Shown one piece after another: positions 17,659 to 30,100 of a stretch of 64,000 nt of DNA. This stretch comes from Rheinheimera faecalis (GTDB lineage: Bacteria; Pseudomonadota; Gammaproteobacteria; Enterobacterales; Alteromonadaceae), in NCBI RefSeq assembly GCF_021290965.1, contig NZ_JAJOYT010000005.1, positions 310,001-374,000 of the forward strand, in the 5' to 3' direction. The notes beneath the pieces were generated by a model that made no database searches, was not told the DNA's origin, and was given only the letters and a program-made list of their open reading frames with translations. The position numbers and the translations under genes were made by a program. The stretch's first letter is position 1, and every line of letters begins with the position of its first letter.

Positions 17659-20600
17659 ATGAAAAAACTGTTGTGGGTTTTGATGGGTTTGCTATTGCTT
17701 GTAAATATACGAGTCTATTCCGCCACTCTTAACTTTAACAACAACGGTAGTCTTTCAGCTTTGCAGGCCAGTGGTACTTGCGGTACCTGGAATAATGCCT
17801 GGGAATACAGCAATGGTGAATTCAGCTGTAATGCGCAGGTCACCTTTGCGAGTGGCGATCTGATCCGTACAACCCGGACCTCGGTTATTATCAGAGGCAA
17901 CGGCGGTATTATTGTTAATAATAACTCTGTGGGCACAGCGTCAAACCGGGTTAATTTAACTACGACTTATGGAGCGCTGGAAATTAGCGCGTCTTCAAAC
18001 GTTTTTGGTAATCTGCAGACATCAAGTGGTGCTGTGACTGTGCAAAGTTCCGCAGTCAACGGCTCTATCATGTCCTCTGGAGCTCTGACCTTAAATGCGG
18101 CGTCTGTCAGTGGCAGCATTAACAGTTCTGGCACTGGTTCTATTAGCAATGGCAGTACCCTTAGTGGTGCTGTCACTATTGGCAACGGCCTGACCAGTGG
18201 CAGCAGTACGTTTAACTCCACATTGACGGTTACCAATGGCTCGTTAAATAGCAGCAATAGTACTTATCATGGCAATGTAATCGTCAACAGTAATATCACC
18301 ACCAACAACGATGTTTTCTTAGCTGATGTTACCAGTACAAATGGAGCTTTAAATCTGACAGGTGGTTCAGTCACCGGCATGATCACCACGCCTTGTTGTA
18401 CTTTAACCACCAATAATACCGACCTTGCCGGAGGCGCTACTGTGCAATCTGGCATTAGCATCACAGGCGGTACTATATCAGGTGACTACACTATGACGTC
18501 CAACAACCCTGCCGTAGTGAATAATGTCACTATGACCAGTGGTTCAATTACCAGCGCCAGTACTGTCACTATCAATAACAGTACGTTGGGTTCAGATACT
18601 TCTCCTGTTTTAGTGACCTCGGTTTCCGGCAGTATTTCAGTGAATAACTCGCAAGTTTATGGTGATTTAGTCACGCCTGACTATGACAAAGTCTACGTTA
18701 ATGGTAGCAGTGAGGTGATTGGCTCCTGTGTTCCTGTGGACGAACCTTTGTATGCCTGTGGTGGTGTAGGCACAGTAACCAGAGATTCCTACTGGCGTTT
18801 TGATGAAGTGCTTTGGAATGGCAGCACTGGTGAAGTGAAAGATTCTTCATTGGAGGCCAAGCATGGCCGTGCTGTTAACAGTGCCGTTGTTGCTCAGTTA
18901 TTCCCGTCACCTGCATCTTGTACTTATGGCGATTTTCAGGCAACTGGCTCCTCCAGCCATCCTTTTGTGGATATAGCCAGAAACAGCTATTTCCACAACA
19001 GTGATGAATTTGGTTTTACCTTGTGGCTAAAAATGAGTGCTGCTGCTCAGGCTTCGGGTAGCCAGACTGTTATGGCGTACGGTGGAGCAGTCGGCGTCTC
19101 CGCTGGGCGTTTTCAATTAACCCGCGAGTCGGGCGGCAACTTAAGGTTTTCAGTCCGGATGACAGGCGGCGGCGTTCGTTATGTTGAAACCAGTGGCACT
19201 GCTATTTTTAATGATCAATGGCAGCATATAGCGTTTAGCTACAGCAAAAATAACAGACGGATGCGGCTTTACGTGAATAATCAACTGGTCGATGGTGTGC
19301 CAGACAGCAGTATCAGCGACACGACCAGTGCAAAAACGCCAAATGATGGCACCGGGAATTTTGCTATAGGTGCCTTGCCGGATGGAACAGCAGGTATTCG
19401 TGGCCAAATTGATGAAGTCAGGTTTTTCGACCGGGAGTTGCTGACATCTGATATCAAAAATATGTACGAGCAAGTCGCTACTTGTATCAATGAATGTTTC
19501 ACAGAGAACTTTGCCAACGATGCAAACTGGTATTTAACACAACGCAACAGCACGCCTCCTTCATTAAGAACCTCTCCCAGTCGTTTGCGGCTGACTGAAA
19601 ACACCTTAAATCAGGCTACTTCTATCACCTTTAAGCGTAGTTTCCCTGCCGCTGGCAATAAAATGACCATAGAGTTTGATCATTATGCTTATGGAGGAAC
19701 AGGTGCTGATGGTATAGCGTTGGTGTTATCTGACGCTGCTGTAACTCCTGTGCCTGGCAGTTATGGTGGCAGTTTAGGCTATGCCCAGCGTACTAATGTC
19801 AGCCCCTCGCAAAGTGGTTTTTCTGGGGGCTGGCTGGGCATAGGTTTTGACGAGTATGGTAGTTTCTCTCAGGCCACGGAAGGACGGGTTGGTGGCACAA
19901 CGGCTCGTCCTCAAGCTATAGGGGTCAGGGCTGCAAGCAGTACTAACTATGGCTGGCTTGGTGGCACCACTACCTTGTCGCCTATACTGAGTTCAACCGG
20001 TAGCACGCTAGCACGGGGTGACAGATACAGAATTACTATTGATTCCCGAATCGCAAGCCCACAAACGGTTTCGTTCCAGTTGGAAAGGCGTCTGGCTGGT
20101 GGTTCCAGTTACAGTACTTTGCTGACATCATCGAATTTGCTGAGTCTGGGACAGCCTGCACCTCCGGCCAATTTGTTGCTTTCTTACACAGGTTCCACTG
20201 GCGACAATACGAATTTCCATGAAATTACTAATATTCAGGTTTGTACACAGCAGCCTTCTACGCCAGTTGAGCTTGGTGACCCGGTGCACCACTATGAATT
20301 GGTTTATGCCAACAAGGGATTAACTTGTGAAGCCGAAGCAATTCAGGTCAAAGCCTGTGCTAATGCAGACTGTAGTACTTTAGTTGCCGATTCTGTCAGT
20401 ACGACTATTAGTGCTACTAACAACGGTACTTTTGTTGGGGGAAATAATATTACCTTTACGGGAAGCACTACGGTTTATTTACGGCAGACTAACCTCGGTG
20501 ACACAACGTTGTCCGTGTCTGGGGCCCCTAATCCCACGGTATGCAGTACAGCTGGCTGTAAAATTAACTTTAGCCATGCCGGCTTTAAATTTTACGCGAC

Positions 20601-22359
20601 GGATAATTCAACAAACGGATTGTTAAACCAGGTGGCTGGTGTGCAAGGGGGAGGTTTCTTGCGTGCAGTGAAAACCAATACTGACACTATGGCTTGTGAG
20701 GCGCGAACTGTAGGTACACGTAATGTAACCCTTTCGTATGACTGTCTGAACCCTGGAAGTTGCAGTGCTGGTTTTGATGAGGTACTGGAATTAAAAGATA
20801 ACAGTGCCGGAGCTACTACTGAGACTTTGTTTGATGGTGACGAAGAAGGTGATGGCAAAACGGTCAGCCTTACTTTCCGAGCTGATGGTTATGCCCCTCT
20901 TGGTATTAATTACTTTGATGTAGGGCAAATCCATTTGTCTGCTTCACTGGATTTGGCGGCTTCAGGCAATGATCCTGCCGTTACACTAACCGGACAAAGT
21001 GATCCTTTTGTGGTACGGCCTCACCGGATCAATGTCACCACGGCGTTATCCTCTGCTAGTGCAGACCCCGCCAATGCTACAAATCCACAAACTTTAGGCA
21101 CTGGAGCTGGCTTTATTGCTGCAGGAGAGGATTTTCAGTTGTACGTCTCGCCGGTCAATGTGCAAGGCAATTTAACGCCTAACTATGGCAATGAGACAAG
21201 CCCAGAAACTGTTGCTGTTAATTTCGGCCAATTATTGCACCCACTGGGAGGGGACAACGGCACTTTAACTTCGGGGGCAGCTTTTACCAAAGTCACTAGC
21301 GGCACTTACAACAATAGGTTCCACAGCACTGGTTTTAGCTGGAATGAAGTGGGTACCATCAGTCTGCTGGCCAGAGTTGGAGATAACAATTACCTGGGAA
21401 CAGGCGCAGGTGCAGAATTGAGCAGTACTCCTTATACAGTCGGGCGCTTTTATCCCAAGCACTACACATTAGCCAGTTCGTCATTTGGCAATACCTGCTC
21501 AGATTTCAGCTACATGGGACAACCCGCGATGAAACTGGAATACGAGCTTCAGGCTAAAAATGTGGCTGGTGCTGTGACCCAGAACTACCGTCCGGGCTAT
21601 GGTGTGCTAGCTGCACCTTCTGTGGTGCTGGAAAATGCTGACAATGGCACAGACCTCAGTGGCAGAACCATTGTTCCGGCTTCCAGTTGGACCAGTGGTA
21701 AATATACGTTCTCACAAAGCAATCTGAGTTTTAGTAAACTGGCGACACCAGACGGCCCTTACTCTGCCCTGATGGCTGGGGTTAAAATTACAGATACTCT
21801 CGATGGAAGAGATTTGGAAACAAAAAATATGAGCCCAACAAGCGCAGGAGTTTGCGGAAGCAACTGTGTGGCTGCGGCTGTCAATGGGACTCTCGATATG
21901 CGCTTTGGTCGTCTGTTTATCAACTCAGGCATAGGGGATGAAAACGAGAAACTCAGAGTAATGGTTGAAACTCAGTACTGGAACGGTAACAACTTTGTTC
22001 GTAATGTTCAGGACAATTGTACTAGTTTTGATCCCACTCATTGGAGTGCCGTAAAAGCTGCTGAGCCAGCAGCTCCTTCAGCACCCGCAAGTATTCAGTT
22101 ATCTGGCGAGGAATCCCCGCTGGTCGATGGTGTAACAGATCCCACAGACTTTTGGATTGAAACGCCGGGTGTACGCAGCAAATATATTCTGCAGTGTGCC
22201 GGAACCATCACTGAGTGCATAAAGCAATCCTGGTTACACTATGACTGGAATGGCGACAACGTTTTGGATGCTGATGATTTTGATACAGGAGCCGAGTTTA
22301 TCTTTGGTCTTCGAACAGGCAACAAACGCCAAATTTTCTGGCAGGAGCGGCTGAACTAA
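17659..22359 (+). CDS. mshQ: MSHA-associated giant lectin-like protein MshQ
   Basis: 1566 residues. A signal peptide (MKKLLWVLMGLLLLVNIRVYS) leads into about 330 residues of Ser/Gly/Asn/Thr-rich short repeats (units like SVSGSINSSG, TLSGAVTIGNG) that look like a beta-helix stack. Residues about 374-605 are a LamG/concanavalin-like domain (SYWRFDE, FTLWLKMSA, WQHIAFSY, GQIDEVRFFDREL). Residues about 610-865 resemble an L-type lectin fold (ITFKRSFPA, MTIEFDHYAYGGTGADGIAL, GWLGIGFDEYG). The C-terminal 700 residues match the MshQ-type C-terminal family (DUF6701). Being last in the pilin operon, it is probably a surface or tip adhesin; this is inference from domains and position. Confidence 0.8.
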   Translation: MKKLLWVLMGLLLLVNIRVYSATLNFNNNGSLSALQASGTCGTWNNAWEYSNGEFSCNAQVTFASGDLIRTTRTSVIIRGNGGIIVNNNSVGTASNRVNLTTTYGALEISASSNVFGNLQTSSGAVTVQSSAVNGSIMSSGALTLNAASVSGSINSSGTGSISNGSTLSGAVTIGNGLTSGSSTFNSTLTVTNGSLNSSNSTYHGNVIVNSNITTNNDVFLADVTSTNGALNLTGGSVTGMITTPCCTLTTNNTDLAGGATVQSGISITGGTISGDYTMTSNNPAVVNNVTMTSGSITSASTVTINNSTLGSDTSPVLVTSVSGSISVNNSQVYGDLVTPDYDKVYVNGSSEVIGSCVPVDEPLYACGGVGTVTRDSYWRFDEVLWNGSTGEVKDSSLEAKHGRAVNSAVVAQLFPSPASCTYGDFQATGSSSHPFVDIARNSYFHNSDEFGFTLWLKMSAAAQASGSQTVMAYGGAVGVSAGRFQLTRESGGNLRFSVRMTGGGVRYVETSGTAIFNDQWQHIAFSYSKNNRRMRLYVNNQLVDGVPDSSISDTTSAKTPNDGTGNFAIGALPDGTAGIRGQIDEVRFFDRELLTSDIKNMYEQVATCINECFTENFANDANWYLTQRNSTPPSLRTSPSRLRLTENTLNQATSITFKRSFPAAGNKMTIEFDHYAYGGTGADGIALVLSDAAVTPVPGSYGGSLGYAQRTNVSPSQSGFSGGWLGIGFDEYGSFSQATEGRVGGTTARPQAIGVRAASSTNYGWLGGTTTLSPILSSTGSTLARGDRYRITIDSRIASPQTVSFQLERRLAGGSSYSTLLTSSNLLSLGQPAPPANLLLSYTGSTGDNTNFHEITNIQVCTQQPSTPVELGDPVHHYELVYANKGLTCEAEAIQVKACANADCSTLVADSVSTTISATNNGTFVGGNNITFTGSTTVYLRQTNLGDTTLSVSGAPNPTVCSTAGCKINFSHAGFKFYATDNSTNGLLNQVAGVQGGGFLRAVKTNTDTMACEARTVGTRNVTLSYDCLNPGSCSAGFDEVLELKDNSAGATTETLFDGDEEGDGKTVSLTFRADGYAPLGINYFDVGQIHLSASLDLAASGNDPAVTLTGQSDPFVVRPHRINVTTALSSASADPANATNPQTLGTGAGFIAAGEDFQLYVSPVNVQGNLTPNYGNETSPETVAVNFGQLLHPLGGDNGTLTSGAAFTKVTSGTYNNRFHSTGFSWNEVGTISLLARVGDNNYLGTGAGAELSSTPYTVGRFYPKHYTLASSSFGNTCSDFSYMGQPAMKLEYELQAKNVAGAVTQNYRPGYGVLAAPSVVLENADNGTDLSGRTIVPASSWTSGKYTFSQSNLSFSKLATPDGPYSALMAGVKITDTLDGRDLETKNMSPTSAGVCGSNCVAAAVNGTLDMRFGRLFINSGIGDENEKLRVMVETQYWNGNNFVRNVQDNCTSFDPTHWSAVKAAEPAAPSAPASIQLSGEESPLVDGVTDPTDFWIETPGVRSKYILQCAGTITECIKQSWLHYDWNGDNVLDADDFDTGAEFIFGLRTGNKRQIFWQERLN

Positions 22360-22362
22360 CTT

Positions 22363-22412
22363 AATTCGGGTCAGAGTAAAATTAACTGCATGCCTTTAGT
22401 TTTACTCTGACT
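22363..22412. repeat. GGGTCAG palindrome copy 1 (imperfect), 3' of mshQ
   Basis: The left arm (22363-22385) is identical over 23 bases to the left arm of the perfect palindrome at 33697-33753, while the right arm (about 22394-22412, TTTTACTCTGACTTTG) is diverged. It begins 4 bases after the mshQ stop, so it probably ends msh transcription. It belongs to a dispersed palindrome family with two other copies in the window. Confidence 0.7.
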
Positions 22413-22625
22413 TTGATGCGCTGAATATTTCTGTGGACCTGTTTATTTTTATATTACTGCTGCGATAAAACTTAAATTACTCTGTCTTGTCTGATGACTA
22501 AACATTTGGCTTTTCAATGGCTTTGGTTTAATTTGGTAAAAACTAAAGATAAAGCTATTTTCTTGGCGTTTTGTTACTTAAAATAAGCCCCATTTCGTCG
22601 GGCACCTTGTGTCACCACCTCTTAG

Positions 22626-23690
<1,065 letters not shown>

Positions 23691-23704
23691 CAAGTCAGTC
23701 CTGA

Positions 23705-24592
23705 ATGAAACCTATCTTTGAGCGTGGCCCATCTCTGCCATTACGGCTGTTTTTTGCAGTCTTATGCAGCGTTGGGCTGATGACGCTGGACAGATTCACC
23801 GACAGCTCCACACAGTTGCGTAGTTATTTAACTGCAACTGTGAGTCCTTTGTATTACATGGCTAATTTACCTCAAGCCATGATGTCCGATGCCTCCGAAC
23901 AATTTATGTCTCACCAGCGTTTACTGCAGCAAAACCAGAAGCTGCGTGAAACCCTGCTTCGCCAAAACACCCAGATGCAGCGCCTGCAATTTTTGCAGCA
24001 GGAAAACGACAAATTACGTTCCCTTTTAGGTTCTGTGCCTGTAGCTGATAGCAAACGTCTGGTCGCTGAAGTATTGGCCGTATACAGTCATCCGTTCAGT
24101 AACCAGATAGTGATCAATAAAGGCAGCAACGACGGCGTCGTCGCACAGCAACCCTTAATTGATGATTTAGGTGTACTGGGTCAAATTGTTAGTGTTGGGC
24201 CAACCAGCAGCCGTGCATTACTCATTTCAGATACCACTCATGCGATATCCTTGCGGGTTGAACGTAACGGCGATCATGTAGTCGCTGAAGGTTTAGGTCA
24301 GTCCGACGAAGTGCGTCTGATGCATATTCCGCACAGCGCAGATATTCAGCAAGGCGATAAACTGATCACCTCAGGTCTGGATGGTATTTTCCCTGAAGGT
24401 TATCCGGTGGCTGAAGTGGTGCGGATCAGCCGTAACGCACAGCAACCGTTTTTGCAGGTCTATGCACGACCTTATGCCCAGCTTGATCGTATTCGTTATG
24501 TGTTATTAGTCTGGCCTAAAGCTAAACCGGAAATTGATGAGCAAATAGCTCCGCCTGATGCGCAAGCTTCCGCTGTGGCAGGAGATTTCTGA
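23705..24592 (+). CDS. mreC: rod shape-determining protein MreC
   Basis: 295 residues: one N-terminal membrane helix (LRLFFAVLCSVGLMTL), a coiled coil (about 75-110, QNQKLRETLLRQNTQMQRLQ) and the MreC beta-domain (RLVAEVLAVYSHPFSNQIVINKG, DTTHAISLRVERNG, GDKLITSGLDGIFPEGYPVA). It couples MreB to the periplasmic penicillin-binding enzymes. It ends in a Pro/Ala-rich tail. Overlaps mreD by one base (TGATG). Confidence 0.95.
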   Translation: MKPIFERGPSLPLRLFFAVLCSVGLMTLDRFTDSSTQLRSYLTATVSPLYYMANLPQAMMSDASEQFMSHQRLLQQNQKLRETLLRQNTQMQRLQFLQQENDKLRSLLGSVPVADSKRLVAEVLAVYSHPFSNQIVINKGSNDGVVAQQPLIDDLGVLGQIVSVGPTSSRALLISDTTHAISLRVERNGDHVVAEGLGQSDEVRLMHIPHSADIQQGDKLITSGLDGIFPEGYPVAEVVRISRNAQQPFLQVYARPYAQLDRIRYVLLVWPKAKPEIDEQIAPPDAQASAVAGDF

Positions 24593-25074
24593 TGGAAAAG
24601 TCGCATCGTTTATATCTGGTGTATTTATCCCTGATGTTCTCCCTGGTGCTGGCCGTTGTGCCTTTGCCTGCCATGGTGAAATTATTCCGTCCTGACTGGC
24701 CTTTGTTGGTGCTGTTTTATTGGGCTTTGGCTTTGCCATTTCGTGTCAGTATAGGCACGGCTTTTGTGGTGGGCTTTTTGCTGGATGTTTTGGTCGGCAC
24801 TGTGCTGGGTGTTAATGCGCTGGCCTATTCAATCATCATTTATTTCTGTTCAGTGCACCATTTAAAAATCCGTAACTTCTCTATTTTGCAACAAAGCTTA
24901 GTCATAGCTTTGTTTTTGGCTTTTTATCATTATTTTATCTTTTGGCTCAGCCACTTCTTAACAGGCGTGGTTTTTACTATGGCCTATCTATGGCCCGTGG
25001 TGACCGGAGCTGCGGTCTGGCCCTGGATTTTCTGGTTATTACGCCGTATCCGCCGTCAGTTTAAAATTCATTGA
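24592..25074 (+). CDS. mreD: rod shape-determining protein MreD
   Basis: 160 residues, almost entirely membrane-spanning (five or so helices), with the conserved FRPDWPLLVLFYWALALP and GFLLDVLVGTVLGVNAL motifs. Inner-membrane partner of MreC in the elongasome. Start overlaps the mreC stop; maf begins 8 bp downstream. Confidence 0.95.
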   Translation: MEKSHRLYLVYLSLMFSLVLAVVPLPAMVKLFRPDWPLLVLFYWALALPFRVSIGTAFVVGFLLDVLVGTVLGVNALAYSIIIYFCSVHHLKIRNFSILQQSLVIALFLAFYHYFIFWLSHFLTGVVFTMAYLWPVVTGAAVWPWIFWLLRRIRRQFKIH

Positions 25075-25082
25075 GTGTCATT

Positions 25083-25646
25083 ATGATTGCCCTTGCGTCC
25101 GCTTCACCCCGTCGCCGTGAATTATTAGGCCAGTTGCAGCAGGAGTTTGTGCTGGTCAGCGGTACTATTGATGAAACTCAACTTGATGGCGAAAACGCTG
25201 ATCAGTATGTACTGCGTTTAGCAGAGCAAAAAGCCCGCGCAGGTTTTTCCAGTCAAAGCACTCCACTTCCTACCTTAGGCGCCGATACCATAGTGCAGGT
25301 GGATGAATTAGTTTTAGGTAAACCTGCAGATTTGGCTGATTTTCAGCGCATGATGAGGTTATTATCAGGTCGTAGTCATTGGGTGAAAACTGCAGTGGCT
25401 ATTGCAACGGCACAAGGCACTATCAGCACTACAGTCGCGACTCAAGTCTGGTTTAAAGACTTGTCCGAACAGGAAATTTTTTGGTACTGGAATACGGGCG
25501 AACCTGCTGATAAAGCGGGTGGCTACGGTATTCAGGGACTGGCTGGTCAGTTTGTACAACGCATAGATGGCAGTTACTTTGCTGTGGTAGGTTTGCCTCT
25601 CTATGAAACCGCACAGTTGCTGCTCACACTGAAGGATGCACCATGA
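25083..25646 (+). CDS. maf: Maf family nucleotide pyrophosphatase (YhdE)
   Basis: 187 residues from ATG 25083; the in-frame TTG at 25071 overlaps mreD and adds only four residues to the family-typical start MIALASASPRRRELL. The Maf motifs SASPRR, LGADTIVQVDE and the GGYGIQGLAG loop are intact. YhdE-type Maf proteins hydrolyse dTTP, UTP and related modified nucleotides to the monophosphate, acting as house-cleaning enzymes. Neighbours (mreD, rng) match the E. coli order. The stop overlaps the rng start by 4 bp. Confidence 0.93.
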   Translation: MIALASASPRRRELLGQLQQEFVLVSGTIDETQLDGENADQYVLRLAEQKARAGFSSQSTPLPTLGADTIVQVDELVLGKPADLADFQRMMRLLSGRSHWVKTAVAIATAQGTISTTVATQVWFKDLSEQEIFWYWNTGEPADKAGGYGIQGLAGQFVQRIDGSYFAVVGLPLYETAQLLLTLKDAP

Positions 25647-27112
25647 GCGCAGAATTACTGATCAACGTCACTCCAAGTGAAACCCGTGTGGCTTTGATTG
25701 AAAACGGTGTATTGCAGGAAGTGCATATTGAGCGTCAGGCTAAACATGGTCTGGTTGGCAATATTTATATGGGCAAAATCAGCCGTGTTTTGCCTGGTAT
25801 GCAAGCTGCCTTTGTTGATATTGGTTTAGATAAAGCCGCCTTTTTGCATGCCTCCGATATTGTCACCGCAGGTTTAAATATTGCGGACGCTGAGCTCAAA
25901 GCTGGTCCGGTCAAAGATATTCGTCTGTTGGTGCATGAAGGTCAGTTTTTACTGGTACAAGTGGTGAAAGACCCATTGGGTACCAAAGGCGCTCGCTTAA
26001 CCACAGATATCACTCTGCCAAGCCGTCATCTGGTGTTTATGCCAGGTTCAGCTCATGTGGGTGTATCGCAGCGTATAGAGAGCGAAACTGAGCGTCAGCG
26101 CTTAAAAGATATAGTCAGCACTTGTCTGGATGAAACTGGCGGTTACATAGTTCGCACTGCAGCCGAAGGCGCTGGCGAAGATGAACTGCTACACGATGGT
26201 AAGTTTTTACAAAAGTTGTGGGCAAAGGTGCTTAAGCGCAAAAAAAATGCCCGCAAAGAAACCATGTTGTATGAAGAGTTAACGCTGGCCTACCGTATTT
26301 TGCGTGACTTTGTTGGCTCTGATTTAGAGCGGGTGCGGGTAGACAGTAAACTGACGTACCAGCAACTGCATGCTTTTACTGAGGAATTTGTGCCAGAAAT
26401 GACAGCCCGGCTGGAGTATTATCCGGGCGAGCGGCCTGTGTTTGATTTATTTGATGTCGAAAATGAAATTCAGCGCGCGCTGGAGCGTCGGGTCATGCTG
26501 AAAAGCGGCGGTTATCTGATGATTGACCAGACCGAAGCCATGACCACTATAGACGTCAACACCGGTGCTTTTGTCGGTCACCGCAACTTAGAAGAAACCA
26601 TTTTCAACACCAATATTGAAGCCACTCAGGCCATAGCCCGTCAGCTAAGGTTACGGAATCTGGGCGGCATTATTATTATCGACTTTATCGACATGCAAAG
26701 CGAAGAGCATCAAAAGCGCGTGTTGCATAGTTTAGAAGTGGCTTTGGGCCGGGATAAAACGAAGACCAATATCCATGGCTTCTCGGCGCTGGGTCTGGTA
26801 GAAATGACCCGCAAACGCACCCGCGAAAGCCTGGAACATGTGCTCTGTGGTGAGTGTCCAATTTGTGCTGGACGCGGCAGTTTAAAAACGGTCGAAACTG
26901 TCTGTTTTGAAATATTGCGTGAAATAGTGCGGGTGAACCGGGCTTATGTTGCAGATAAATTTGTGGTTTATGCTTCACCTGCGGTAAAAGATGCGTTAAT
27001 TAATGATGAATTTCACAGCATGGCTGAACTCGAAGTGTTTATTGGTAAACAAATCAGTGTCGTGATCGAACCTCAATACGGTCAGGAACAATTTGACGTG
27101 GTGATGATGTAG
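25643..27112 (+). CDS. rng: ribonuclease G
   Basis: 489 residues, the RNase G length (no RNase E-type C-terminal scaffold). S1 domain near 35-125 (LVGNIYMGKISRVLPGMQAAFVDI begins it), catalytic DNase I-like core with TTIDVNTGAF and GGIIIIDFIDM carrying the magnesium-binding aspartates, and the Zn-link CPICAGRG (about 410-417). It trims the 5' end of 16S rRNA and degrades some mRNAs. ATGA start inside the maf stop. Confidence 0.96.
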   Translation: MSAELLINVTPSETRVALIENGVLQEVHIERQAKHGLVGNIYMGKISRVLPGMQAAFVDIGLDKAAFLHASDIVTAGLNIADAELKAGPVKDIRLLVHEGQFLLVQVVKDPLGTKGARLTTDITLPSRHLVFMPGSAHVGVSQRIESETERQRLKDIVSTCLDETGGYIVRTAAEGAGEDELLHDGKFLQKLWAKVLKRKKNARKETMLYEELTLAYRILRDFVGSDLERVRVDSKLTYQQLHAFTEEFVPEMTARLEYYPGERPVFDLFDVENEIQRALERRVMLKSGGYLMIDQTEAMTTIDVNTGAFVGHRNLEETIFNTNIEATQAIARQLRLRNLGGIIIIDFIDMQSEEHQKRVLHSLEVALGRDKTKTNIHGFSALGLVEMTRKRTRESLEHVLCGECPICAGRGSLKTVETVCFEILREIVRVNRAYVADKFVVYASPAVKDALINDEFHSMAELEVFIGKQISVVIEPQYGQEQFDVVMM

Positions 27113-30100
27113 TGCGGACTGTGAAACAGGCCTGGTTTTATTGCTTACACAAACTCTGGATCTTCTTTGCTATCTTCGTCGTGTTGATGGCCACCTTAGT
27201 CTCAGCTTTACGTTTTGGTCTGCCTTACGCCCCTGGTTATAAAACCGATATTGAACACTGGATCAAAGCAGAATACGGTACTGAAGTGCGCATTGGTGCT
27301 TTGTCGGCAGGTTGGCAGGGCACAGGGCCTGCGCTGGTTCTGCAACAACTTGAAGTACTGGACAGCAACTATCAGCCGCAACTGACAGTGCAGGAAACCG
27401 GCATCCGGCTGGATTTCTGGCGTTCTTTGCGCACCATGAAACTAAGTGCAGCTCACTTTGAACTGACAGGCTTAACCTACAGAGTGGATGCTCAGCGTTG
27501 GTTAGGCACTGGGGTTGCTACTCCTTCTGATAATCAGCAGCTTTTTGATGCCTTACAGGATCTGTTTTTTAAGCAACTGCAGCATTTCTCTGTACTCGAC
27601 AGCCAACTGGTGTTTAACAATGCACAAGACGAAGATATCCGGCTGGAAATCAAAGCGCTGAACTGGCAAAACGAAGGTGAACGTCATCAGGGCTGGGGCG
27701 AGTTGTCTGTGGCTGATGTGACGGCTAATACCTTGTCTTTTATTATCGATTTAACAGGCGAGCCATCCAAAGCCCAGGGCCAGTTGTATCTGGCCAGTCA
27801 ACAACTGGACTTATTGCCCTGGTTCCAGCAGTTATTACCTCAAACCCGCAAACTCAACAGCGCCAAGCTAAACTTTGCTGCCTGGGGGGATATTAAAGCC
27901 GGCAAATTACAACAAATTGACGTGGCATTGTCCGACAACAATGTTGGCTGGCTGAAAGATGGGGTCTGGAATAAAGTTGCTTTATCTGATGGTTATCTGC
28001 GTTGGGTACCTATGGCTAAAGGCTGGAGTTTAAGTTCCAGCCCTATGACGCTGAGTAACAGCAGCCAAAGTTGGCCTGGCTTGCAACTGCAACTTAATCA
28101 GAATGAACTGGGTTATCAGGCGTCGTTACAAAACCTGCAGCTAGGCGTAGCGCGGCCTTTGCTGGAGCTGTTTTCCGATGGTTCAGAGCAGTTGCAGTCG
28201 TTGTTGTCTTACCAACTGGACGGCAAAGTAGAGCGGCTGGATTTAGTCACGGAAAATGATCAATGGTACTTATCCGGTCAGTTTAATGAGCTCTCCTCAG
28301 CTCCGGTCGCTGATGTGCCTGGTGTCAAAGGCTTTAACGGTCGTTTTGTCGCGTCCCCGCATTTTGGCTGGCTGGGGTTAAAAGCAGAAGATGGTGCACT
28401 TCAATGGGGCCAGGCTTTTAGTAAAGACTGGACTTACAAAGGCGCGGAATTGGAACTGGCCTGGCGTAAACGTGCTGGCAACTGGCAGATTCTAGTGCCT
28501 TATTTAAGTTTATGGCAGGATGCTTTTAGTCTCGAAGCTGAGCTGGTAGTGAATCTGGACGACAAACCTGATATGGATTTAGTCGCAGAGCTGCATGGTG
28601 TGCCGGTACAAAACGCAGAGCAGTTTTTCCCGAAATTTTATATGCCGGAATCTGTGATTAAGTACCTTAAACCTGCACTGGTATCTGGTGATGTCAGTTC
28701 AGGCAAAGTGTTATGGTCAGGCGATTTTTCTGCTTATCCTTATGCTGAAAGAGACGGTGTGTTTCAGGCGCTGGCTGATGTGACCAATGCCGAGTTTTTG
28801 TTTGATGAAAACTGGCCTAGTTTAACGGACTTATCCGCACAATTATTTTTTGAAAATGCCGCCATGCTCATCAGCAGTAAGTCCGGTTATCTGGTGGATG
28901 CTCCTGTTGATCAGGGAGTGCAAGTCGGCATTCCTGACTTATATAACGCCGATAATTTAATTATTGATATCAAACAACAATTGCTGGCTGAACAAGTCAC
29001 TACCCTGATGCAGGCTTCACCTTTGCACGATTCTGTGGGTGAAACTCTGGCTTACTTAGGTGTGACAGGACCAGTCAAAGGCGATGTGCGTCTGACTATT
29101 GGCCTGAATGAGCCGACAGTGGATATCAAAGGCGCTATCGACTTTGAGCGTAATGGTCTTGCTTTGTCAGCGCCTGCTTTAGTTGGCGAGAATCTGACGG
29201 GCCGTCTTGAGTTTCACAATGACATTTTGACGGCTGATGATTTACAGCTTTTTATCAGCAATATTCCCGTGCAGTTTGGTTTTCGTGGCGAACAGCAACA
29301 GGACAATTACAAAGTATCCTTGTTAAGTCAGGGCTTACAGAACAGTCATGAATTGTTATTGAGCTTAGCGCCACAGCTGGAGCACTTTGCTACTGGTCCT
29401 CTGAGTTGGCAGTTTAAACTGGACTTATTGCTGGCAGGAGAGGGCTACACCTATCAGGCCGATTTGGCGCTGGATTTAACCGACACCGAATTGCTGTTGC
29501 CCGCACCTTTGGCGAAAAAGTCAGGTCAGGCCGGTACTGTATTCTGGTCGTCCAGCGGTAGTCAGGACAACTCAGTTATAGCGCTAACCTATCAGGATTT
29601 AGTGTTTTTTGATGCCAGCTATGTGCATGCTCAAGGTCAGATAGGTCGCGCTCATTTAAGTTTAGGCGCCAAAGAAAATGCTGGTTTTGCTGATGGCTTT
29701 ACCATCAGCGCCAATTTAGATAAAACCGACTTTATGCCCTGGTTTGAGTTAATTCGCCAGCAAGTCAGTCAGCAGTCTGATGAAGCTGGATTATTACCTG
29801 CATTAACTTCAGTCAAAGCCAAAGTGAATACCCTTAGCGTGACAGAGGATATCCTGTTTGATCAGGTACAGCTGCAGTTAAAGCCAGAAGCAGACTTTTG
29901 GTTAGTTGATTTAGATTCGACTCAAACCAAAGGCCAGCTGAAGTTGGCAAAAGATTTTATGGCGCAGGGAATTGAGGCCAACCTTGAGTTTTTAAAGTTA
30001 TTCCCTTACGACCCGGCAGAAGCAGAGGCCGAGGCTCTGGCTGCTGCGGAGTCCTTAGCTAAACTGACGAAAGAGCAGCAAATTGCCAAAGCTCTGGCTG

